A stretch of DNA of 7,485 nt from contig JAHDBK010000174.1 of NCBI GenBank assembly GCA_020630455.1, positions 1-7,485 on the forward strand. Direction: 5' to 3'. Source of the stretch: Saprospiraceae bacterium. Its GTDB lineage: Bacteria; Bacteroidota; Bacteroidia; Chitinophagales; Saprospiraceae. Below, in pieces: positions 1 to 5,716 of this stretch (position 1 is the stretch's first letter; each line of letters opens with the position of its first letter). The notes beneath the pieces are model-generated. The model saw nothing but the letters and a program-made list of their open reading frames with translations, did no database searches and was not told the origin of the DNA. Position numbers and translations under genes: made by a program.

Positions 1-1076
1 TTATAAAATATAATTTAATCTCACTCATTTTATTACTCTTTATCAGTTCTTGTAGAGAGGATGGTGATTTGACGGATATTGATTACACTCCTGAACCTTA
101 TATAGTTACTATACCAGAGGGATTTCCTCAATTAGAAGTTCCAGCAGATAATCCATTAACTCAAGAAGGAGTTCAATTGGGTAGGCGTTTGTTTTATGAC
201 CCCATTCTTTCAGCCGATGGGACAATGTCTTGTTCTAGTTGTCATAAATTAAAAGAAGGATTCACGGAACTTATAGATAAAAGCATTGGTATAGATGGTA
301 TTCAAGGACCGAGAAGTTCTATGTCTTTATTAAATGTAGGTTTTTTCTATGATGGATTGTTTTGGGATGGGAGTACTATGACTTTAGAAGAACAAGCAGT
401 TCAACCTATTATTAATCCTTTAGAATTACACGATACTTGGGAAAATGTGATTGAAAAAATAAAAAATCACGATGATTATCCTCAAAGGTTTAGAAAGTCA
501 TTTGGTATTAAAAATATTAATGAAATAGATAGAGATTTAATTACTAAAGCATTGGCTCAATTTGAGCGAATCATTATTTCTGGTGGTAATTCTAAATTTG
601 ATAAAGCATTAAGAGGCGAATTGTTTTTTACAGATTCTGAACTTAGAGGCTATGAAATGTTTTTTGATGTTTCTGTTGACTTGCCAGATGCAGAATGCGG
701 ACATTGCCATAACTTACCATTATTTACTACACAAGAATACTTTAATAATGGTTTGGATGAAGTTAATAATTTAGAAGATTTTGAAGATTTGGGAAGGGGA
801 GCAGTTACCAATTATATTTTTGATAATGGAAAGTTCAAAGCTCCTTCTTTAAGGAATATTGCTTTAACACCTCCTTATATGCACGATGGTCGATTCCAAA
901 CGCTTGAAGAAGTTATAAACCATTATGATTCTGGTGGAAAATACTCAGAAAATAAAGACCCACTCATATATCAATTAAATTTGACAGATACTCAAAAAGA
1001 GGATATTTTAAATTTCTTATTTACATTGACGGATACTACTTATTATAATAATCTAGATTTACAAAATCCTTTTTAA
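1..1076 (+). CDS. Di-heme cytochrome c peroxidase family lipoprotein, MauG/MbnH-like (5' partial)
   Basis: This is a lipid-anchored c-type di-heme enzyme of the bacterial cytochrome c peroxidase/MauG superfamily, expected to act in the periplasm or at the outer membrane. The frame is open from base 3, giving 357 visible residues; probably only a handful are missing. Residues 1-17 are a lipoprotein signal peptide ending in ISSC. Two CxxCH heme sites are present: CSSCH at residues 77-81 (nt 231-245) and CGHCH at 232-236 (nt 696-710). The family core is clear: LGRRLFYDP, then FWDG with the inter-heme Trp121, Gln131 and Glu141 at the usual +10 and +20 spacing, then APSLRNIALTPPYMHDG. The position of the distal Met in classical peroxidases is occupied by Tyr308 (HYDSGG), as in MauG, and no His lies about 16 residues after the first CxxCH, where classical enzymes carry a distal His. 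I infer a MauG/MbnH-type oxidase; the substrate is unknown. A TTG at position 69 is in frame but would remove the signal peptide, so it is not the start. Confidence 0.9.
   Translation, partial: IKYNLISLILLLFISSCREDGDLTDIDYTPEPYIVTIPEGFPQLEVPADNPLTQEGVQLGRRLFYDPILSADGTMSCSSCHKLKEGFTELIDKSIGIDGIQGPRSSMSLLNVGFFYDGLFWDGSTMTLEEQAVQPIINPLELHDTWENVIEKIKNHDDYPQRFRKSFGIKNINEIDRDLITKALAQFERIIISGGNSKFDKALRGELFFTDSELRGYEMFFDVSVDLPDAECGHCHNLPLFTTQEYFNNGLDEVNNLEDFEDLGRGAVTNYIFDNGKFKAPSLRNIALTPPYMHDGRFQTLEEVINHYDSGGKYSENKDPLIYQLNLTDTQKEDILNFLFTLTDTTYYNNLDLQNPF
3..53 (+). other. Lipoprotein signal peptide with lipobox, lipidated Cys17
   Basis: The visible part reads Ile-Lys-Tyr-Asn followed by a hydrophobic run (LISLILLLFI) and the lipobox Ile-Ser-Ser-Cys, with the Cys codon at 51-53. 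The initiating Met lies just before the window. After the Cys comes Arg-Glu-Asp-Gly-Asp. This basic-then-acidic pattern resembles the lipoprotein export signal reported for surface lipoproteins in Capnocytophaga and Flavobacterium, so the protein may face outward; that part is inference. Confidence 0.85.
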
Positions 1077-1095
1077 TAATTAATAATAAAAATAG

Positions 1096-1127
1096 AAAAA
1101 AATAAAGAAAATTCTTTATTTTTTTTT
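1096..1127. terminator. Bidirectional AT-rich hairpin terminator between convergent genes
   Basis: A perfect 14-bp inverted repeat has arms at 1096-1109 (AAAAAAATAAAGAA) and 1112-1125, flanked by an A-run on one side and a T-run on the other. The run of nine T at 1119-1127 gives a U-tract for the plus-strand di-heme gene, and the mirrored A-run does the same for the minus-strand membrane protein gene. It lies 20 nt after one stop codon and 34 nt from the other. The stem has only one G-C pair, so its stability is modest; location and symmetry are the main support. The rest of 1077-1160 holds nothing I recognise. Confidence 0.65.
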
Positions 1128-1160
1128 AATAGTCTGTTGTCTAAAATCTAATGTCTATTC

Positions 1161-1709
1161 TTATTTAAAATTTTTATAATAAGCATCTACTATTTTTCGA
1201 AGTTCTTGCATAGGCATTTCAATATTAGTTTCTACAACTTTATGATTATCAATTTGAATTCCCAAAAGGGCAATATCGTCATCGAATTCTATTTGGTCTA
1301 AAATATTATCCTTATCTACTTTAGGTTTATCATCATCAATAATATGAGTTAAAAAAGAGATGGAATTAAATGAATGCTTTTTCTTACCTAATTTGAACCA
1401 TTTATAATCAGAATAGTGTGTGAGTTGATTATTTTCTATTAATAATACTTCTTTTCCTCCTTGATTCCACAAAATAAGCCTAAATAAATACCACAGAAAT
1501 AAAGCCAAGAATATCAAAGCCAACCACCAAGTCCATTTCATCATTGCCCATCTAGTTAAAATTTGATATAGTGTAAAAATCATAGCACTAACTAAAATTA
1601 CAATTACAGTCCATATAATTAAACTCATAGAGAGCGTCCTGTCTTGTGCTACTACTTCTACGAATAACTTGTTTTTACTTTCGTAAATGTTTAATTTCTT
1701 TTCAAGCAT
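1161..1709 (-). CDS. Two-helix membrane protein with possible PH-like domain, function unknown
   Basis: I do not recognise this 182-residue protein. A short polar N-terminus (1-28, with KNKLFVEVVAQD) precedes two strongly hydrophobic segments at about 29-51 and 59-81, separated by a short TRWAMMK loop. A soluble C-terminal part (82-182) follows, with an acidic stretch (DDDKPKVDKDN, then EFDDD) and a terminal helix-like segment ending in YYKNFK. A hydrophobic hairpin followed by a GGKEVLLIENNQL-type beta strand resembles bacterial PH-domain membrane proteins, but that is a weak structural guess. The ATG at 1709 is chosen because it gives the full N-terminus and is preceded by AGAAGGA, although only 3 nt separate that motif from the start. 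The gene converges with the upstream peroxidase gene and diverges from the helicase gene, so it is probably a single-gene transcript. Confidence 0.8.
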   Translation of the reverse strand: MLEKKLNIYESKNKLFVEVVAQDRTLSMSLIIWTVIVILVSAMIFTLYQILTRWAMMKWTWWLALIFLALFLWYLFRLILWNQGGKEVLLIENNQLTHYSDYKWFKLGKKKHSFNSISFLTHIIDDDKPKVDKDNILDQIEFDDDIALLGIQIDNHKVVETNIEMPMQELRKIVDAYYKNFK

Positions 1710-1737
1710 TATTCCTTCTAAACATTTTTTTTACTAA

Positions 1738-1745
1738 CAAATATA
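1738..1745 (-). promoter_or_regulatory. Possible -7 promoter element for the minus-strand membrane protein gene
   Basis: On the minus strand these bases read TATATTTG, an exact match to the Bacteroidota -7 consensus TAnnTTTG. It lies 28 nt upstream of the ATG at 1709, implying a leader of about 20 nt. No TTTG or TTG is found at the expected -33 distance, so only half the promoter is supported. Confidence 0.4.
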
Positions 1746-1753
1746 AAAGTTCT

Positions 1754-1784
1754 TTTGTTGTGTATAAGCTTCTTCTTAAATTTG
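1754..1784 (+). promoter_or_regulatory. Bacteroidota-type promoter (TTTG-N19-TAAATTTG) for the helicase gene
   Basis: A -33 TTTG at 1754-1757 is followed after exactly 19 nt by TAAATTTG at 1777-1784, which fits the primary sigma factor consensus of the phylum. Transcription would start near 1790 and leave a leader of about 80 nt before the TTG start at 1871. The divergent minus-strand element lies just upstream, so the two transcription units share a control region. Confidence 0.6.
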
Positions 1785-1802
1785 TTCTATTATCTGATTA
1801 TT

Positions 1803-1853
1803 TAAGTAGTAGGACAAAAATAATTGAATATTTAAATATGCTCTTACTACTTA
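1803..1853 (+). promoter_or_regulatory. Stem-loop in the 5' leader of the helicase gene
   Basis: TAAGTAGTAGGA (1803-1814) pairs with TCTTACTACTTA (1842-1853): nine consecutive Watson-Crick pairs, one G-U, then two more pairs, around a 27-nt loop. The loop holds a 12-bp perfect palindrome (ATATTTAAATAT, 1828-1839) that could form a nested hairpin. No T-run follows, so it is not an intrinsic terminator. It sits between the predicted transcription start and the TTG start codon and could act in the RNA (stability, initiation control) or as a DNA operator with dyad symmetry. The role is inference; the complementarity is directly visible. Confidence 0.45.
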
Positions 1854-1864
1854 TCTTTAAATAA
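1838..1864 (+). other. Eight-codon mini-ORF (Met-Leu4-Ile-Phe-Lys) in the helicase leader
   Basis: ATG at 1838 opens a reading frame of eight codons ending at TAA 1862-1864, six nucleotides before the TTG start of the helicase and in the same frame. Four consecutive leucine codons (CTC TTA CTA CTT) lie in the 3' arm of the leader stem-loop. If translated, ribosomes would unfold that stem and stop next to the helicase start, allowing translational coupling. There is no Shine-Dalgarno sequence and no other support, so it may be chance. Confidence 0.2.
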
Positions 1865-1870
1865 CTCAAT

Positions 1871-4800
1871 TTGAACCTAAAAATAATTTCAGCTGGTGCA
1901 GGAAGCGGTAAAACCTACAGATTAATGACTGAGATGGTCAACCTACTAGCAGATGAGAAAGTAAAACCTGAAGGAATTATAGCTACAACCTTTACCAAAA
2001 AAGCAGCTGTAGAACTCGAAGAAAGAGTTAGAGTGAGCCTCCTTGAAAAAGGGATGACTGATATTGCAGATAGACTCTCAGGAGCTTTAATCGGAACAGT
2101 TCATAGCTTAGGTGTAAAACTACTCAAAAGATTTGCTTTTGAAGTGGGCGTCTCTCCAGATGTAGATATTATTGCTGAAGAAGATCAATCTATGTTTTTT
2201 AACCAGTCTTTAGCTTCAATCTTACATGCTGATTTAGTAGAACGAGTCGAAACATCAGTAGAAAAGCTCTCCCTAAAATCTGACCAAAATTTTGATTGGA
2301 GAAAAGATGTAAAACAAATAATGGATATAGCATCTGCCAATGGTTTTGATGAAGTTAAAATGTCTTTTAGTAAAGAATCCTCATATGCCTCCTTGGCGGC
2401 TTTATTTCCTGAACCTAGTACTATTTCTAGTGATGATTTTAATAATAATTTTATACAATTAGTGGAAGATACTTTAGACAATTTAAAGCAAAATGAAGCA
2501 GATTCTACTAAAGTAACAGAAAAATATAAGTATCTTTTAAATGATATTATTAATAAAAATAATAACAAAATTTCTTTATCTTGGAGGGATTGGGTGAAAG
2601 TGTATAAAGATAATGTTGGGGCTAAAAGCAAAGATGTAGTCAACGAACTCAAAGAATTTGCTGCACAACACGAAATACATCCTCAATTTTTAATAGATCA
2701 TAAAGAATACATTGATTTAATTTTTGACATTGCAATGAAAGCAATGGACGAGTACAGTCAATTTAAAACTAAAAGAGGATTGATTGATTATCTGGATATG
2801 GAAACTTTAGTCAAAAAATTATTAAAAAATGATACAGTTAAAAATGTCTTGAAAGATGAACTCAATTTATTAATGGTTGACGAATTTCAAGATACGAGTC
2901 CTATCCAATTAGAAATTTTCTGGCAGTTAAGCCAAATAGCCAATTATTCTATATGGGTTGGAGACCCCAAACAATCAATTTATGGCTTTAGAGGTGCAGA
3001 CCCCACTCTAATGAAAGAAATTATCATTAAAAATGGAGGAATTAAACCCGAAGATATTCAAGTCTTTTCATGGAGAAGTAGAGAAGATATTGTAAATACA
3101 ACAAATGCCATTTTTACGCAATCTTTTGAAGATATTCCCAAGGAGCAAGTTGCCTTAAATCCCAAAAGAATATCTAAAGATGAACCCTTAGCGATGGAGA
3201 CAGCTATCCATCATTGGTCATTTGAACTCGAAGGAGGAGGAAGAACCTCACAGGGATGGATGAATCAATGTATTGCTAAAAACATTCAACAATTCTTAGA
3301 TAAAAATTATTATATTTTTGATAAAAAAGCAGATAAATATAGAAACGTAGAAGCAGGTGATATAGCTGTACTTTGTCATTCTAATAATTTATGCCTAGAA
3401 ATGGCAGAAGCCTTACATCATTTTGGTATTCAAGCAGCAACGGCAAGAAATGGCTTATTGAATATGCCTGAGATAAAATTGGTTCTTTCTTGTTTAAAGT
3501 ACATTTTAAATACATTTGATTCGCTTGCTGTAGCCGAAATCAAGTATCTAACGGGGGCTCATTCACTTAAAGAAGTAGTTGAAAGTAGAATCGAATGGCA
3601 AATGGCTCATGATGATGAAGATTATGATGATAAATGGGAAAAAGATAATGATTATATTAAAATATTAAATGAATTAAGACCACAAGTCCAAGAATTGTCT
3701 AGTGTTGAAATTTTAGACTTATTACTTGAAGAACTCAATATTTGGGATATAATTATTAAATGGGGACGGTCTGAACAAAGAAAAGATAATATTGACCAAT
3801 TAAGACAATATGCGAATCAATATGAAGATGCTTGTAATAGATTACATACGGGAGCCTCTTTGGGCGGATATTTATTATGGTTGAGTGATTTGGCAGCTAA
3901 TACCAATGATAAAATGGCATTTTCCCAAAGAAGCGATGCCGTTAATGTAATTACCTATCATAAAAGTAAAGGTTTAGAATGGCCTGTAGTGATTCTCCAT
4001 AGCCTTGAAAAAGGATTGAAAGATAGGGTTTGGGGAGCTCAAATTGCTCTGACTTCAAATGAATTTAACCTTGAAAACTTATCTCAAAATAGATACATTC
4101 GCTTTTGGAGGCACGCTTATGGAAAAAGCACTAAAGATATTCCTTTATTTGATAGGTTACAGCAAAGTCCAATTAAACAACAAGCAATTACTGATGCAAA
4201 AGAAGAAGATTCAAGAGTCTTATATGTAGGAATAACTAGAGCAAGGGATTATTTGGTCTTTACAAGCAGAAACGGAACAGCTACCAAATGGCTCAATAGA
4301 ACCTATAATGGTCTTGAACAAGAAAATGTTAATGTTTTGAATGAAGAATATGAATCTTCTTGGATGTGGGAAGAAAAACCGATTCCTATGATAACTGATA
4401 AAATAATACTTCCTAAAATTTTTGAAAAAATTAACTCTAAAGAAGAAACAATTACAACTTTTGAAAACAGAAAAGGAAAAAACCAAGAGATTAAGCCATT
4501 TTATCTTAATCTAGAAGATGATTGGAATCTAAATAATAAAGTAAATATTAATAATAAAATACAAATAAGTACACCTTTTGTTGTTCCTGATGAAATTTCA
4601 AATTTTGTTTTTTCTGAAATGATAAAATCATACTTTTTATATGATTTGCCTCATTATAATGATATTTCTAGATTACAAACCATTGAGAATATAATTAATT
4701 ACTACAAATTAAAAGATAGTGTTTCGTATAATGAACTATTTCATCATTGTAAACACTTTGTAGAATTATTTCATCAAAAATACCCTAATGCTGAATGGCA

Positions 4801-5074
4801 TAAATTATTTCCAATTCAATTTCAAAATAATGAAAAAAAATGGAAAGGAGAGGTAGAAATACTATTAGAATCCAAGAAAGAAGTAATTGCAATTATTCAA
4901 GCAGATATTTTTAACAATCAAAGAAAAATAGAACCCAAAATATTTGAAAATCCAATTAAAAATAAATTGATTGCTGTTAATAATTCATTAAATCAGACCT
5001 TTAAAGATAAAAAAATCTTCTTATTTGTTCATTTTGTATTAAAAGGAATGCTTTTTGAAGTAGAAATATTATAA
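1871..5074 (+). CDS. UvrD/RecB/AddA-like superfamily 1 DNA helicase with degenerate nuclease-like C-terminus
   Basis: This 1067-residue protein should be an ATP-dependent 3'-5' DNA helicase of the RecB/AddA branch, acting in double-strand-break processing or repair in the cytoplasm. All superfamily 1A motifs are intact: Walker A AGAGSGKT (8-15), Ia TTFTKKAA (39-46), GTVHSLG (75-81), Walker B DEFQD (337-341), motif III GDPKQSIYGFRG (364-375), motif IV SWRSRED (400-406), motif V ITYHKSKGLEW (694-704), motif VI RVLYVGITRAR (782-792). An acidic patch lies at 581-587. The C-terminal 230 residues are Asn/Lys/Ile-rich; the stretch 993-1014 aligns by eye with the PD-(D/E)XK nuclease core of relatives, but the expected GxIDLL and IIDxK residues read GEVEIL and IIQAD, so nuclease activity is probably lost. 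TTG at 1871 is the only possible start, since TAA lies in frame at 1862 and Walker A begins at residue 8. No AddB-like partner is adjacent. An ordinary length for this family supports an intact gene. Confidence 0.9.
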   Translation: MNLKIISAGAGSGKTYRLMTEMVNLLADEKVKPEGIIATTFTKKAAVELEERVRVSLLEKGMTDIADRLSGALIGTVHSLGVKLLKRFAFEVGVSPDVDIIAEEDQSMFFNQSLASILHADLVERVETSVEKLSLKSDQNFDWRKDVKQIMDIASANGFDEVKMSFSKESSYASLAALFPEPSTISSDDFNNNFIQLVEDTLDNLKQNEADSTKVTEKYKYLLNDIINKNNNKISLSWRDWVKVYKDNVGAKSKDVVNELKEFAAQHEIHPQFLIDHKEYIDLIFDIAMKAMDEYSQFKTKRGLIDYLDMETLVKKLLKNDTVKNVLKDELNLLMVDEFQDTSPIQLEIFWQLSQIANYSIWVGDPKQSIYGFRGADPTLMKEIIIKNGGIKPEDIQVFSWRSREDIVNTTNAIFTQSFEDIPKEQVALNPKRISKDEPLAMETAIHHWSFELEGGGRTSQGWMNQCIAKNIQQFLDKNYYIFDKKADKYRNVEAGDIAVLCHSNNLCLEMAEALHHFGIQAATARNGLLNMPEIKLVLSCLKYILNTFDSLAVAEIKYLTGAHSLKEVVESRIEWQMAHDDEDYDDKWEKDNDYIKILNELRPQVQELSSVEILDLLLEELNIWDIIIKWGRSEQRKDNIDQLRQYANQYEDACNRLHTGASLGGYLLWLSDLAANTNDKMAFSQRSDAVNVITYHKSKGLEWPVVILHSLEKGLKDRVWGAQIALTSNEFNLENLSQNRYIRFWRHAYGKSTKDIPLFDRLQQSPIKQQAITDAKEEDSRVLYVGITRARDYLVFTSRNGTATKWLNRTYNGLEQENVNVLNEEYESSWMWEEKPIPMITDKIILPKIFEKINSKEETITTFENRKGKNQEIKPFYLNLEDDWNLNNKVNINNKIQISTPFVVPDEISNFVFSEMIKSYFLYDLPHYNDISRLQTIENIINYYKLKDSVSYNELFHHCKHFVELFHQKYPNAEWHKLFPIQFQNNEKKWKGEVEILLESKKEVIAIIQADIFNNQRKIEPKIFENPIKNKLIAVNNSLNQTFKDKKIFLFVHFVLKGMLFEVEIL

Positions 5075-5086
5075 TTATTCTAAATA

Positions 5087-5117
5087 TTTGATTTTTGTGT
5101 AAAATGTCATATATTTG
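5087..5117 (+). promoter_or_regulatory. Bacteroidota-type promoter (TTTG-N19-TATATTTG) for purN
   Basis: TTTG at 5087-5090 and TATATTTG at 5110-5117 are separated by exactly 19 nt, an excellent match to the phylum's primary promoter consensus. The -7 element ends 11 nt before the purN ATG, so the leader would be only a few nucleotides long. It lies between the helicase stop and purN, indicating that purN has its own promoter even if helicase transcripts read through, since no terminator is visible in this gap. Confidence 0.65.
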
Positions 5118-5128
5118 AAATTTATAAT

Positions 5129-5698
5129 ATGAAGACAAAACTAGCTATCTTTGCCTCTGGAACAGGTTCAAATGCTTTAAAAATTTTAGAGTATTTTGAA
5201 GAACATAATCAAATAGAAGTCGTTCTCATCTTATCCAATAAGAAAGAAGCTAAAGTACTTGATTACGCCAGCTTATACCAAACAAATAAATTAGTCGTTA
5301 AGAAAAAAGAATTTCTTAATGAGGATTTTATGCTAAATACTTTGAAATTATTTAGAGTTGATTTTATCGTGTTAGCTGGTTTTTTATGGCTAATACCTAA
5401 GTATTTAGTTCATAATTATAAAAATAAAATAGTTAACATCCATCCTTCATTACTTCCTCAATTTGGAGGAAAAGGAATGTATGGGATGAACGTTCATAGA
5501 GCTGTTAAAGATTCAAAGGAATCCATTTCTGGAATGACTATTCATTATGTAAATGAACATTTTGATGAAGGAGAAATTATTTTTCAAGCCAAATGCGAAC
5601 TTGACGAAAGCGATAGTCCTGAAATGATTGCTCAAAAAGTATTACAATTAGAGCATCAACATTATGCTCCAATTATAGAGTCAGTAATTATAAATTAA
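5129..5698 (+). CDS. purN: Phosphoribosylglycinamide formyltransferase (GAR transformylase)
   Basis: PurN transfers the formyl group of 10-formyltetrahydrofolate to glycinamide ribonucleotide, the third step of purine synthesis, in the cytosol. The protein has 189 residues, slightly shorter than the 212 of Escherichia coli PurN. The phosphate-binding loop ASGTGSN is at 9-15, the catalytic Asn103 and His105 lie in VNIHPSLLP, and the catalytic Asp146 lies in HFDEGEIIFQ. GGKGMYGMNVH (113-123) follows the active site and is typical of the family. The ATG at 5129 places the first beta strand and loop at the normal distance from the N-terminus. A strong promoter sits immediately upstream and the next gene starts 18 nt downstream, suggesting a two-gene or longer transcript. 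No purine riboswitch or other pur gene is seen in the window. Confidence 0.96.
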   Translation: MKTKLAIFASGTGSNALKILEYFEEHNQIEVVLILSNKKEAKVLDYASLYQTNKLVVKKKEFLNEDFMLNTLKLFRVDFIVLAGFLWLIPKYLVHNYKNKIVNIHPSLLPQFGGKGMYGMNVHRAVKDSKESISGMTIHYVNEHFDEGEIIFQAKCELDESDSPEMIAQKVLQLEHQHYAPIIESVIIN

Positions 5699-5716
5699 AA
5701 CAATATAATTTTTAAT

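Noticed and set aside
69..71. TTG as the start codon of the di-heme peroxidase gene
   Set aside because: The same frame is open upstream to base 3 and encodes a convincing lipoprotein signal peptide; a c-type cytochrome needs export, which the TTG start would abolish.
879..881. Met in PYMHDG as the axial ligand of the second heme
   Set aside because: In the Pseudomonas peroxidase this position is Phe (PYFHDG); the true ligand is about 15 residues further on, which here is Tyr308.
1828..1839. ATATTTAAATAT palindrome as an independent operator
   Set aside because: A pure A/T palindrome is unremarkable in such AT-rich DNA; it is mentioned only because it falls in the loop of the larger stem.
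1646..1864. Plus-strand 72-codon ORF
   Set aside because: It starts inside the minus-strand membrane protein gene, crosses the promoter region and has a low-complexity Leu/Phe/Lys-rich translation. Only its last eight codons are noted, as a possible mini-ORF.
2185..2652. Minus-strand ORF of 155 codons within the helicase gene
   Set aside because: It is antisense to well-conserved helicase coding sequence, has a Ser/Leu-rich translation without recognisable motifs, and no promoter or start signal.
4220..4486. Minus-strand ORF of 88 codons within the helicase gene
   Set aside because: It is antisense to motif VI and the following region and is Phe/Ser/Arg-rich, as expected from the reverse complement of Lys/Glu-rich coding sequence.
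5092..5097. TTTTTG as the -33 element of the purN promoter
   Set aside because: It would leave only 12 nt to the -7 element; TTTG at 5087-5090 gives the normal 19 nt.
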